Positions 8,841 through 17,168 of a stretch of DNA of 21,038 bases are shown in pieces. Made by a program: the position numbers and the translations under genes. Origin of the DNA: SZUA-448 sp045627185 (GTDB taxonomy: Bacteria; Bacillota; Clostridia; Lachnospirales; Lachnospiraceae); the NCBI GenBank assembly GCA_045627185.1, contig JAZQNE010000100.1, positions 1 to 21,038 of the forward strand, in the 5' to 3' direction. The notes beneath the pieces are model-generated. The model was not told the origin of the DNA, did no database searches, and saw only the letters and a list, made by a program, of their open reading frames with translations. Numbering within the stretch: the stretch's first letter is position 1; every line of letters begins with the position of its first letter.

Positions 8841-11432
8841 TTATTTGCCTTTTCTGAAGAATCGTGCAATGTCTTTCCATCTGAGCTTCCTGATTATGAT
8901 ATCAAGAAGAAGCAGGACAAGGGCAATAATTGCGAAAGGAATCAGCAGGTCTGTGACATATTCAATGGAGCGGCCTGTCATGGCTGCAAGGGCAGTCAGG
9001 GTATCTGAGGCGGCAGAAAGAGCTTTTCCGCCGGAAGGCCGGCTGACAGCGGCAAGGGCGGTTTCGCCGGAATCACCGAACAGCTTGTATTCGGGACTGA
9101 ATGCAACGGGAATGTAAAGGTTTGTGAAATCGACCGGTTCAGCGTTGCTGTCATTGACTGTTACGGTGAAATGATTTACCTTGTCGGGAATTACATGCAC
9201 TGTAGCCTCGTAAACGCCCTCAGAAACCTTTTCGGGTTCGTATTCGGAAGAATTATCATCCACGGATGAAATGAGCAATTTGGCGCCTTCCAAAAGAGTG
9301 TCGGGACGTATCGTGATTTTAGCGGTTTTGCCGAATAATTCATAGGTCACGTCCAGGGAGGATTCCAGGTGCTCTTCGGGAAGAGTGGTGGAAATAAAAC
9401 GCTCAATCAGTTCATTGCCTGTGCCGTCTGAAATCCACTTTGAAGACCAGTCTCCGGAAAGGTCGGAAGTAAATGTAGCAACCGTGCCGTTGCCGTAGGT
9501 GTGCTTCACAAAGAGCGGGTAGCCTTCATCGGTAAGAAGCGGGGCCAGTGCCTCATCCTTGAGCTTTGTGGCAACATAACCGGAAAGAGCCGGAATATCT
9601 TCCTCCACAATATCCTCCGTCAGCGGGTCATGACCGTTGATGACGGCCCTGTAGCTTCCAAGACGCAGGGAATCAATTGTAACCTGTTGTGCCTCGCTAA
9701 GCATGATTTCCGGAAGGTTTGTTGCGTTCGGAACGTAATAGTAACGGCCGTTTCCGGAGTTTGCCATGGCACGGAGCTGGGCTGAAGTGTACCCGAGGCC
9801 GATGGTTGAAACGGTGATGCCGTCCTCAGCCATTTGGCTGACAACATCAAGGTAATCCCTGTCATTCGGCTGGCCGTCGGACAAAAACATTACGTGCTTC
9901 ACAGGTGCCGATGAATTCTTCAGTTCCCTGTGCGCAAGCTCGAGGGCTTCCGTGTAATATGTGCCGCTTGCGGTGTTAAGACCCGAAATAACGCGGGTCA
10001 GATACTGCTTGTTATCATCGTTGGCAGCAACAAGCTTGGAACGGACAGCAGCATTCCTGTTGAAGGAGATAACACCTACGTAATCTGCGGAACTCATGGC
10101 TTCAAGGCAGTTAATGGCGCCCTGCTTTGCCATGGACATGTTGGGAGAATTGTTCATGCTCATGCTTCGGGAAGCATCAATTACAAGCATAAGAGCTACC
10201 GCACGGTCGGTCTCGTCTTCGGTCAGACCGAAGGAAACAGGCAACATTTCCTCAAGCTCAGTGCCCTCCATATTTCCGAGCATATATGTGTTTGTGCCGC
10301 CAACCGTCAGAAGTGTGCGCCCGAAATCATAAACATATTTCTGAAGCATCTTGCCGTAGCCTTCGGGAAGCGTGTTGTAATCAACGTTTGCAAGGATGAC
10401 CTCGTCATATTCCGCAAGCTCCGGGAAGGTTTTCGGAACGTCATCTACCGTTACGAATGTAACTGCGTTGTCGCCCTCAAGAAGAACCTTAAGCCTTGAC
10501 GCAGTTGGCCTTTTATCGGCAATAATCAGGATATTTGAGGTTCCTGTGACATCAACGGTAGTCATTGCATAGTTGTTATCCCTGTTTGTATCCAGGTTGG
10601 ATAAAATGTTGAAGGTATAGGTGTGAAGACCCGCAACCTTGGGAGTATCTGTGAAATCAATCACCTGAGTACCGGGAGTCAGGTCATAACTGTAACCGGA
10701 AACACCGCGTCCGCCGTCGGAAACAACAATCCGGACGGTGTTTGCAACATTTGTTTCAACCTCAAGACTGAAATGAACTTCGTCGCCAAGGAAGATGCTT
10801 TTTGTCCCGATAACGCTGTTGGCCTGCACTTCAGGGGCGGTAACCTCTGAGGTGTTATAGTAAACGGTATCGATCTGAACACCAAGGTTTGCGTAGAACT
10901 CAGCAGTCTTTGCAGCGTTGCCGTCAGTTTCGCGGCCATCACTGAAAACAATTATACGGCGCGGCTTGTTCTTCGGAAGAAGGGAAACCGTGTATTCGAT
11001 AGCATCCGCAAGGTTTGTTGCATCAACCGAAAAGTCGGGGCTTTCAAGCAGTGAAGTGATATTTGCCGTGCTGCCGGCGGCCACTTTGTTGTCCGCAAAC
11101 ATAACAACGGAAGCAGGACTGTTGGTCCTGATTATTTCTTCAAGACTTCCTGCGTCTGAAAGAAGTTTGTCACGCACGGAGAATGTACTGTCCGAAAGGT
11201 CCAGCAGAAGGGCGGTTGCTTCTTCTGATGTTTTTGTTACGATTCGTGTCCCCGCAGCAATCATCACTATGAGAATTGCAATCAGGCAGTGGAGAATGAC
11301 CGGCATGATTTTTCTGAAGGTCCTGCGACGTACCTTTGAAATCAGGAAAAACGGGATGATAATAACCGCAAAGGCAGGAATGAGCAGGAAAAACAGGTGG
11401 GGATTTGAAAAAGTAATACTAATACTGCTCAT
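8841..11432 (-). CDS. Membrane protein with two VWA domains and a split GATase1-like domain
   Basis: An 863-residue membrane protein. I start at 11432 rather than the in-frame ATG at 11468 because GGGGGGT (11441-11447) lies eight bases upstream and the protein then begins MSSISITF. Two TM segments (about 13-33, 44-62) precede VWA domain 1, which has a full MIDAS: D78/S80/S82, T139, SDG 164-166. A glutamine-amidotransferase-like region begins near 299 (ILIIAD to VGGTNTY), without a catalytic Cys at the elbow. VWA domain 2 follows with D419/S421/S423, T491 and SDG 518-520. The amidotransferase-like fold seems to resume at 615-665 (HTYGNGTVATFTSDLSG), so VWA2 appears inserted in it. A TM segment lies near 827-847. 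Last gene of the operon; its start overlaps the previous gene by 14 bases, suggesting translational coupling. Function unknown; probably a metal-dependent protein-binding partner of the ATPase. Confidence 0.92.
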   Translation of the reverse strand: MSSISITFSNPHLFFLLIPAFAVIIIPFFLISKVRRRTFRKIMPVILHCLIAILIVMIAAGTRIVTKTSEEATALLLDLSDSTFSVRDKLLSDAGSLEEIIRTNSPASVVMFADNKVAAGSTANITSLLESPDFSVDATNLADAIEYTVSLLPKNKPRRIIVFSDGRETDGNAAKTAEFYANLGVQIDTVYYNTSEVTAPEVQANSVIGTKSIFLGDEVHFSLEVETNVANTVRIVVSDGGRGVSGYSYDLTPGTQVIDFTDTPKVAGLHTYTFNILSNLDTNRDNNYAMTTVDVTGTSNILIIADKRPTASRLKVLLEGDNAVTFVTVDDVPKTFPELAEYDEVILANVDYNTLPEGYGKMLQKYVYDFGRTLLTVGGTNTYMLGNMEGTELEEMLPVSFGLTEDETDRAVALMLVIDASRSMSMNNSPNMSMAKQGAINCLEAMSSADYVGVISFNRNAAVRSKLVAANDDNKQYLTRVISGLNTASGTYYTEALELAHRELKNSSAPVKHVMFLSDGQPNDRDYLDVVSQMAEDGITVSTIGLGYTSAQLRAMANSGNGRYYYVPNATNLPEIMLSEAQQVTIDSLRLGSYRAVINGHDPLTEDIVEEDIPALSGYVATKLKDEALAPLLTDEGYPLFVKHTYGNGTVATFTSDLSGDWSSKWISDGTGNELIERFISTTLPEEHLESSLDVTYELFGKTAKITIRPDTLLEGAKLLISSVDDNSSEYEPEKVSEGVYEATVHVIPDKVNHFTVTVNDSNAEPVDFTNLYIPVAFSPEYKLFGDSGETALAAVSRPSGGKALSAASDTLTALAAMTGRSIEYVTDLLIPFAIIALVLLLLDIIIRKLRWKDIARFFRKGK

Positions 11433-13407
11433 AGTAATACACCCCCCATTCCAGCAGAAGAATTGCAAGCAAAATCAGGGCGATGAGCGTGCGCAGGTCG
11501 CCTGTTGCATATTCTGTCTGTATGTTTTCATTCTGAAGTGCGATTTCCGGAAGCTCCGTAATCGGGTCAGCTTTGTATTCTGTTTCGGGAATTCCCGAAA
11601 AGAAGCTTACGGTTTCCTTCTGGAAGGAATATCTGCCCCATCTTGAAACGGTGTAAAGGCCGTTTTTTTCGGGCGTGAAAAGACCATATCCCTTTTCAAA
11701 ATTAAGATTTGTAATCTGTTCGTCAGAGTCAGTTACGAACAGCTTTGTTGTATTGAACTTTGCATTGACCTTTATGGGAGAACCGACGGTGAAGCGGTCC
11801 GCTTCAATCATATCCGTTGTGGACATTGCAACAATGTCTTTGATAATCAGCGGGAAATCGGTCATCATGGGCAGATTGCTGTTATGAAGGTCAAAGGATA
11901 TTACGGTTTCGGTTATGCCCTTTGAAAGCCTTCTTGAGGCAATTACGGGCTTGCCGTTACACTGGAACAGCTTTTCCCACTCGGAGGTGAGGGAAAGAGT
12001 GCGGTAGCCGTCAATCATCGTGCCCCTTAAGGCAAGGCCGTTGAAGTAAATTCCGTCATAAGCCGGGTTCTGCTTGAGCGTTGCGGGAAGCTCAGAGGGC
12101 TCGCTCTGTGAAATTCCTGTCGGAAGTGTATCGCAGCCTATGAGCAGGAGTGAGCCGTCCTCAGGGTAGTGCCTCGGAGTAAAGCAGTCGAAAACGTAAA
12201 GATCGTAGTAAACATCGTTCTGCCAGTCGAATTCTTCGGGGATGCGTTCGGTGATTTCAACGTTGTCAAGCGTCCTGAGCGCATTCAGCATATAGTATGG
12301 TGAAGGCCCGCAGACCAGGATTTTAAGGATGCGGTCTTCACGTTTGCAGACACCGTAGGAATTGTCTGTATCAAGGCCGTCCGACGGGTTTATGACCAGT
12401 TCGGCGGTGTTGAAAGTCTCAAGCTTTTCCGTGAAAGAAATAGTGACTGTTTCACCGTCAGATATTTTGATAACTTCAGCATCACGCGGCTTACCGTCCA
12501 GCATAAATGCGCAGGAAAACTCAGCATCGCGGCCGGTACACGCTATTTCGGCGGTAAACACGTAGGTCTGCTTTACGGGAGCGGCTTCGCCCTCAGCGCC
12601 TTCGGAACCTGAGGAAGCGCCGCCAAAACCACCCATTGAAGCATTTTCGGGAGAATTCGCGGAAATTTCATAATCGAAGCTCTTTACGTAAGCATTCCAT
12701 TCGTTTTCGGCGGAAGCCAGGTTGTAGAGAACAGTGTTGGCGGGGAGCTCTGTTTTTTTCTTGAGTGTTTCGGTATCAACGCCGTTTTCGATTGCTTCTC
12801 CAATGTCCGAAAGCGCTCCGGGATTGTAGTCTTTATCAGTAAAGAGGACAATTTCTGAGTTCGCGCAGCGGGCGGCAATATCTTTTGCAAGCGAATAAGC
12901 GGAATCCAGATTACATCCGCCATAGCCGCAGGAAATACCGTCAAGGACAAGCTTTATCTCGTCAGAATCCGAGGAAGAGGTGAGCACAAGCGAAGCCTCA
13001 TCCGATGCGGTAATAATGGTTACTTCGTTATTGTTTTCTGTTTCTGCAGCATATTCCTTTGCAATGGGAATTGCGCGCTCGAAACGTGACTCACCGGCAG
13101 TGTTTTTTGTGCGCATGCTTGCCGACGCGTCAATAATCAGAATGTAGTTTGTACGGACGCCAACCACCTTTACGGGACGGGCCGAAAGAAGTGCCGCACC
13201 TGTAATCAGCGCAAGCTGGAAGAGGAATCCGAGAATCTTGCGTAACTTGTTCAGGGGCAGTTTTTTGCGCATGAAACGGCTGCTGAGCTTCCAGATGTAG
13301 GTACTGGAAACCTGCTTGTCGTCATGCGGCGATTTGATTATATAGATTATTATAAGAACCGGAATGCCAAGTAAGAACCAGAGTCCGGCGGGATTTAGGA
13401 ATTTCAT
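11419..13407 (-). CDS. BatA-like membrane VWA protein
   Basis: A 662-residue membrane protein. The N-terminus (MKFLNPAGLWFLLGIPVL, TM about 8-24) and a second TM (59-76) match the BatA N-terminal type found in aerotolerance/VWA operons. A VWA domain follows with MIDAS motif DASAS (93-97) and Asp191 in LFTDK. The usual MIDAS Thr is not visible: GYGGCNLDSA (161-170) has Cys165 where GGT-type sequences normally have Thr. A Gly/Ser/Ala-rich linker lies near 258-280, then a large beta-type extracytoplasmic region, and a final TM (about 637-655). The start overlaps the DUF58 stop as ATGA, so translation is probably coupled; a GGAGG is present but 13 bases away. It likely works with the next gene product in one membrane complex. 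Family good; molecular role unknown. Confidence 0.92.
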   Translation of the reverse strand: MKFLNPAGLWFLLGIPVLIIIYIIKSPHDDKQVSSTYIWKLSSRFMRKKLPLNKLRKILGFLFQLALITGAALLSARPVKVVGVRTNYILIIDASASMRTKNTAGESRFERAIPIAKEYAAETENNNEVTIITASDEASLVLTSSSDSDEIKLVLDGISCGYGGCNLDSAYSLAKDIAARCANSEIVLFTDKDYNPGALSDIGEAIENGVDTETLKKKTELPANTVLYNLASAENEWNAYVKSFDYEISANSPENASMGGFGGASSGSEGAEGEAAPVKQTYVFTAEIACTGRDAEFSCAFMLDGKPRDAEVIKISDGETVTISFTEKLETFNTAELVINPSDGLDTDNSYGVCKREDRILKILVCGPSPYYMLNALRTLDNVEITERIPEEFDWQNDVYYDLYVFDCFTPRHYPEDGSLLLIGCDTLPTGISQSEPSELPATLKQNPAYDGIYFNGLALRGTMIDGYRTLSLTSEWEKLFQCNGKPVIASRRLSKGITETVISFDLHNSNLPMMTDFPLIIKDIVAMSTTDMIEADRFTVGSPIKVNAKFNTTKLFVTDSDEQITNLNFEKGYGLFTPEKNGLYTVSRWGRYSFQKETVSFFSGIPETEYKADPITELPEIALQNENIQTEYATGDLRTLIALILLAILLLEWGVYYYEQY

Positions 13408-14300
13408 TTGATGATGCCGGCCTCCGTTGCTTTCAGGAATAAGATATGTTCGATTGAATCATCGCTGCAAATGGAAGAAAAGCTCACATTTCTTGCGCGA
13501 CAGAACTCAAGAATGTTATTCTGATGCCACAGAAGAGCTTCCTCATATGCACGTACCGATGAGCGTGTAATTTCGGTTTTGTAGTTTTTGCTGTCTTCTT
13601 CTTCAATGCTTTCAGAGTCAAGCATGAAGACCTTGCCCGAGAGCGCGGGAGTTACTTCATCGCGTGAAAGAACCTGGATAAGTTTGACCTCACGCTTGTG
13701 GTAAAGCAGATAGTCAACGGCACTTTTCCAGTCATCTTCTGTCAGAAAATCAGAGATGATTACGGAAATGCCGTCATCGTGACCAACGTTTTCAAGTGCG
13801 GTGATGGCTGTTCCCATATTGCTGTCGCCGTAGAACTTTACGTTGTTAAGCAGATTTGCGGCATTATAAAAGCCCTCACGTCCCGCAAAGGGCGGGCAGA
13901 GGTTTGTACAACTGTCGTCATGAAGAACCCGTAAGGACAGTCTGTCCATGGCCTGAACGCCAAGAAAACTTAAGGCGGCGGCTATTTTAAGAGCCATTTC
14001 GCCCTTGTTTGGCTCGCCCCAGTCCATGGATGCGGATGCATCAATATAGATATGGTGGTGCAGGCGGCGTTCATCCTTGAACTGCTTTAAGTAAAGTTTG
14101 TCAAAGCGTGCGAAAAGGTTCCAGTCAATGTAACGCAGGTCATCTCCGGGAAAATAATCCCTGTAGTCGGCAAATTCTGCAGACGAACCGTAAAGCCTTG
14201 AGCTTCTGTTGCCGCCAAAGGCCCCGCGCATGGAAGTATTCACTTGTAAATCACGGGCTTCAAGCATTGCTATGAAGCCATCGTCAATTATATTGCGCAT
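13404..14300 (-). CDS. DUF58 domain protein
   Basis: A 298-residue cytoplasmic protein, normal length for the family. The DUF58 signature is clear at 42-77 (FADYRDYFPGDDLRYIDW, then FDKLYLKQFKDE). It leads into a VWA-like fold with a MIDAS motif DASAS (87-91), a Thr in NMGTAIT and an Asp in VIISDF. DUF58 genes usually sit next to MoxR ATPases, and DUF58 is thought to be the ATPase's soluble partner. It has no TM segment. The chosen start has AAAGGA only at a long distance (about 14 bases), so initiation may be weak; Met12 has no better site. It follows the MoxR gene after 96 bases and overlaps the BatA-like gene by four bases. Confidence 0.93.
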   Translation of the reverse strand: MRNIIDDGFIAMLEARDLQVNTSMRGAFGGNRSSRLYGSSAEFADYRDYFPGDDLRYIDWNLFARFDKLYLKQFKDERRLHHHIYIDASASMDWGEPNKGEMALKIAAALSFLGVQAMDRLSLRVLHDDSCTNLCPPFAGREGFYNAANLLNNVKFYGDSNMGTAITALENVGHDDGISVIISDFLTEDDWKSAVDYLLYHKREVKLIQVLSRDEVTPALSGKVFMLDSESIEEEDSKNYKTEITRSSVRAYEEALLWHQNNILEFCRARNVSFSSICSDDSIEHILFLKATEAGIIK

Positions 14301-14396
14301 GCGGAATGTGCCGTTCCTTTCGTGAGAATGCTGTACACCGGGAATCTGTTGTGTATAGTAAAGCTGTTGTGTTTATGTTTTATCTGTGTCCGGGGC

Positions 14397-15389
14397 TTAT
14401 TTGATCTTCTGTTTCTTTACAGCTGAAATCAGCTCGGTAATGAGTTCATCGTTCGTCTTTTTCTCTGTTACGGCTATAAAACCGGGCTTGATTCTGTGAC
14501 GAAGGACGGGGAGCGCCAGGGCGTCAAGGTCATCGTAGGAAACGTTATAACGGCCGTTCATGAGTGCACGCACCTTGGCTGTTGTGATAAGAGCCTGCGC
14601 AGCACGCGGGCTTGCACCGAAGCGGATGTATTTCTTTGTGTAATCGGATGCACCGGGAACTTCGGGATGTGTTGCGGTTACAAGGCGCATTGCGTATTTC
14701 AGAAGGTCCTCTGTAATAAGGATTTCCTTTGCGGTTTCGCGCATGCGGAGGAGCTCATCTGCCGAAAGCACGGTATCTGCGGTTTCGGCCATGGTAACCT
14801 GTGTCATGTTTACGATGGAAAGCAGCTCGTCTTCCTTAGGGAAGGTCATGATAAGCTTCAGCATGAAACGGTCTGTCTGAGCCTCGGGCAGAACGTAGGT
14901 ACCGTCCTGCTCAATGGGGTTTTCCGTAGCAAGTACGAAGAAAGGCTCATTCATTCTGTAAGTTTCGCCGCCGACTGTTACTGTGTGCTCCTGCATGGCT
15001 TCAAGCAGCGCCGACTGTGTTTTCGGGGTTGCACGGTTGATTTCATCCGCAAGAACGATGTTACTGAAAATGGGACCTCTGTGGAATACAAGCTTGTTTG
15101 TACCGTTCAGATCCTTTTCGATTGCGTTTGTACCTGTTACGTCTGCGGGCATAAGGTCGGGCGTGAACTGGATTCTGGAGAAGGGAAGGTCAAATACGCG
15201 GCCGAGGGACCTTACAAGTCTTGTTTTTCCTACGCCCGGAACACCCTCAAGCAGCACATTTCCGCCTGCTATCATGGCAATTACGGTGTCTTCAAGAACG
15301 TCTTCCTGTCCGACGATATCTTTTTTAAGTTCAGCCAGAATCTCTTTGCTCTTTTCACTGAAAAACTTTACGTCATTTTCGTTTATCAT
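14397..15389 (-). CDS. MoxR-family AAA+ ATPase
   Basis: A 330-residue cytoplasmic ATPase. Walker A GVPGVGKT (49-56), Walker B IVLADEINRA (111-120, Asp115-Glu116), sensor 1 TENP (155-158), the MoxR signature around DGTYVLPEAQTDRF (162-175) and a sensor 2 region with GASPRAAQAL are all intact, so it should bind and hydrolyse ATP. MoxR ATPases act as chaperone-like factors for VWA-containing partners. The RBS AAGGAG lies nine bases before the start. It is second in the operon, after the acidic-tail membrane protein and before DUF58 and the two VWA proteins, the classic context. A small hairpin (15423-15427 with 15435-15439) lies in the short gap upstream. Confidence 0.96.
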   Translation of the reverse strand: MINENDVKFFSEKSKEILAELKKDIVGQEDVLEDTVIAMIAGGNVLLEGVPGVGKTRLVRSLGRVFDLPFSRIQFTPDLMPADVTGTNAIEKDLNGTNKLVFHRGPIFSNIVLADEINRATPKTQSALLEAMQEHTVTVGGETYRMNEPFFVLATENPIEQDGTYVLPEAQTDRFMLKLIMTFPKEDELLSIVNMTQVTMAETADTVLSADELLRMRETAKEILITEDLLKYAMRLVTATHPEVPGASDYTKKYIRFGASPRAAQALITTAKVRALMNGRYNVSYDDLDALALPVLRHRIKPGFIAVTEKKTNDELITELISAVKKQKIK

Positions 15390-15473
15390 TGTTTTATGCT
15401 CCTTGTCCTTCGTAAGTGTCTGCCTGCTTCCGATGCAGGTTTAATGCGGGTTTTGTTTATTGCATGCGGGACG

Positions 15474-16946
15474 CTACTGTGACAGCCCCGTGAAATATTT
15501 GTCCATGATATTCTGTAAATCTTCCGGAACCGAGCCGTTTTCCAGGGCTTTTAAGTAATCCGAATAATATGCTGCGAATACTTCCCCGTATTTTACAATA
15601 CCAAGATACGGGTCGAAAATCAGCTCCGTCATGATTTCTGCGGGTTCTTCTTCCTGCTCCTCAGGGTTTTCACCTCCGCCTTCGGGGTCTTCGGGATTTT
15701 CGGGCTCCTCAGGCTCTTCGGGGTCTTCAGGGTTTTCGGGGTCTTCTTCCGGCGGCTCGGTGGGAGCGGGTGTAGGGGTGGGCGACGGGACTTTGATTCC
15801 AAGAAGTTCATTTTTAGCATCAGTCAGAATTTTGTCGAGCTCATCTTTTTCGGTAATCAGCGGACCCTGTGCTGTCAGAGCGTCTTTGACTTCATTTCTC
15901 AGCGCTTTGATTTTTTCGCGTATGCTTCGGTCTGAATTGATTTCGTCATACTTAAGTGAAGAAATACCTGAAGCAAGGTTGTGAAGCGTTCTGTAAAGGT
16001 CATTTTCGGGACTGACACCTGATGAATAAACCGCATCCTCTATTGCTATTGCAATGAGATCCGCAAGGGTTTCATCGTCTGAATCTTCTACATCATCAGG
16101 AATTGTTTCGCCTTTTATAATGCGTTCGATAATTTCATCCACGGCATTTGAAAATGCTTTAACATCAGCATCGCTTATGGCAGCGGCTATTTTTGCGGCT
16201 TGACCGTCTGCTTCAAACTGCTCACTGATTTTGTCTGTGCTGATTTCAATGTTCATTATGGCATCAATGTCATTTTTGGCAGCGGAAACGGAAGCGGCAT
16301 TATCAATTTCATCCTCACTTGCAAGGAGGTTTGTTTTCAGGCTGTCAATTGCTTCATAAAGCCTGTCAGAAAGCTCCTGCGGATTATTTGCTTCTTTAAC
16401 TGTTTTCTGCAGTTTCTCAATCAGATTATCAATGAAATCAAGATGCTCCTGATTAACATATACGGGAATAATGGGTTTTGCGAATGCATCATACGGTATG
16501 GAGAGCATTACAAAGGCCGCAAATACCGCTCCGAACGCCCGAAGAAAGTCCTTTTTGCGGATTCGAAGAGAAATGGCTGAGGATGCTGTTGTTTTTAGCA
16601 TTTTTTGAGCATCATCGCGCTGAAGGCGGGCAACAAAATCAGTACTTTCACGGAATGCGTACATGGTGCTTATACGTTCTTTAAGGCCGGCTTCATCAAT
16701 TCGGCGTGCGGTTTTTTTATTTGTGGGAAAGTCAAGAATAAAACATATCAGAAAGCTTAGCAAAAACAGAGCTGCAAATATCAGCAGCGCCTTTGAAAAA
16801 GCCAGCTTACGGATCAGAATATGAAAAACAAATGAAATTAGGAAGGTCGCAAGTGCGCTTGACAAAACGGCAATGCAGACGGACCTGATTAAGTTTTCGC
16901 TCAGCAGACGTAATCGAAAACGGCGAAATAAACCTTTTATGTCCAT
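15474..16946 (-). CDS. Three-TM membrane protein with acidic Pro-Glu tail, first gene of MoxR operon
   Basis: A 490-residue protein not assigned to a firm family. TM segments lie near 20-42, 50-71 and 134-152. The loop between TM2 and TM3 has a pattern A.RIDEAGLKERISTM.AF (80-98) seen in poorly characterised membrane proteins of MoxR/VWA clusters (a DUF4175-like resemblance; weak). Residues about 160-385 are helical and charged and probably outside the membrane. Then come a Pro-Thr linker (387-396), an acidic Pro-Glu-Asp repeat (398-434) and a short C-terminal segment (440-490). The RBS AGGAAGG precedes the start. It lies first behind the operon promoter, so it is probably a subunit or substrate of the ATPase-VWA complex. 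The acidic segment could bind cations or act as a spacer in the wall; that is inference. Confidence 0.88.
   Translation of the reverse strand: MDIKGLFRRFRLRLLSENLIRSVCIAVLSSALATFLISFVFHILIRKLAFSKALLIFAALFLLSFLICFILDFPTNKKTARRIDEAGLKERISTMYAFRESTDFVARLQRDDAQKMLKTTASSAISLRIRKKDFLRAFGAVFAAFVMLSIPYDAFAKPIIPVYVNQEHLDFIDNLIEKLQKTVKEANNPQELSDRLYEAIDSLKTNLLASEDEIDNAASVSAAKNDIDAIMNIEISTDKISEQFEADGQAAKIAAAISDADVKAFSNAVDEIIERIIKGETIPDDVEDSDDETLADLIAIAIEDAVYSSGVSPENDLYRTLHNLASGISSLKYDEINSDRSIREKIKALRNEVKDALTAQGPLITEKDELDKILTDAKNELLGIKVPSPTPTPAPTEPPEEDPENPEDPEEPEEPENPEDPEGGGENPEEQEEEPAEIMTELIFDPYLGIVKYGEVFAAYYSDYLKALENGSVPEDLQNIMDKYFTGLSQ
15645..15755 (-). repeat. Acidic Pro-Glu-Asp repeat in the operon's first gene
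   Basis: DNA of short GAAGACCCCGAA-like units encodes about 37 residues of PEDPEEPE type (398-434). It is low-complexity and expected to vary in length between strains by slippage. Confidence 0.75.
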
Positions 16947-16981
16947 AAAAAACCCATCCTTCCTATATATTTCAACATCTG

Positions 16982-17010
16982 ATTATTGCATACTTTGGCT
17001 TTTCTTTCAA
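16982..17010 (-). promoter_or_regulatory. Promoter of the MoxR/VWA operon
   Basis: On the minus strand TTGAAA (17010-17005), a 17-nt spacer and AATAAT (16987-16982) preceded by TGC (extended -10) form a strong housekeeping-type promoter. Transcription would start about 30 bases before the ATG at 16946. No other clear promoter was seen inside the operon, so all five genes are probably co-transcribed from here. Confidence 0.72.
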
Positions 17011-17036
17011 GACAATTATGACAGGTTTCACCGTAA

Positions 17037-17070
17037 AATCACAGTTACTTTTTTGTTCGGAACTGTGATT
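17037..17070. repeat. Perfect 10-bp inverted repeat upstream of the operon promoter
   Basis: AATCACAGTT (17037-17046) and AACTGTGATT (17061-17070) are perfect complements separated by 14 bases. The element lies 27 bases upstream of the minus-strand -35. It may be an operator for an activator or repressor, or a hairpin in a transcript. Confidence 0.75.
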
Positions 17071-17097
17071 GAGAGAATGACTCTCTGAAACGAAAAA

Positions 17098-17130
17098 TTA
17101 TCCACAGGCTGGGGGTAAATATGTGGATAA
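17098..17130. promoter_or_regulatory. Inverted pair of DnaA-box nonamers
   Basis: TTATCCACA (17098-17106) and TGTGGATAA (17122-17130) are both exact copies of the DnaA-box consensus, in opposite orientation and 15 bases apart, next to AT-rich DNA. They may be DnaA binding sites (regulatory or origin-like) or simply an inverted-repeat operator. The sequence match is certain; the function is not. Confidence 0.55.
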
Positions 17131-17168
17131 GATATATTTTCACAATCTGTTCACAAAAAATATATCTT
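17129..17168. repeat. AT-rich 12-bp inverted repeat abutting the DnaA boxes
   Basis: AAGATATATTTT (17129-17140) and AAAATATATCTT (17157-17168) are perfect complements with a 16-nt centre. The left arm overlaps the second DnaA-box-like nonamer by two bases. The arms contain the AGATATA heptamer that recurs at 17185 and 17214. Confidence 0.8.

Noticed and set aside
9930..10499. 189-codon plus-strand ORF inside the two-VWA gene
   Set aside because: Antisense to conserved VWA motifs; no motif or ribosome binding site of its own.
11433..11468. 12-codon longer N-terminus for the two-VWA protein
   Set aside because: The ATG at 11432 has a good ribosome binding site and a normal hydrophobic start; the upstream extension lies deeper in the preceding gene.
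10918..11646. 242-codon plus-strand ORF across the two VWA genes
   Set aside because: It spans the overlap of two real minus-strand genes, and its composition is that of a shadow frame.
14496..15482. 328-codon plus-strand ORF opposite the MoxR gene
   Set aside because: It is antisense to a fully conserved AAA+ ATPase; its product is Cys-rich without motifs and no good ribosome binding site was seen.
15645..15755. CRISPR-like or tandem satellite array
   Set aside because: The repetition is explained by an in-frame Pro-Glu-Asp low-complexity segment; there are no spacers.
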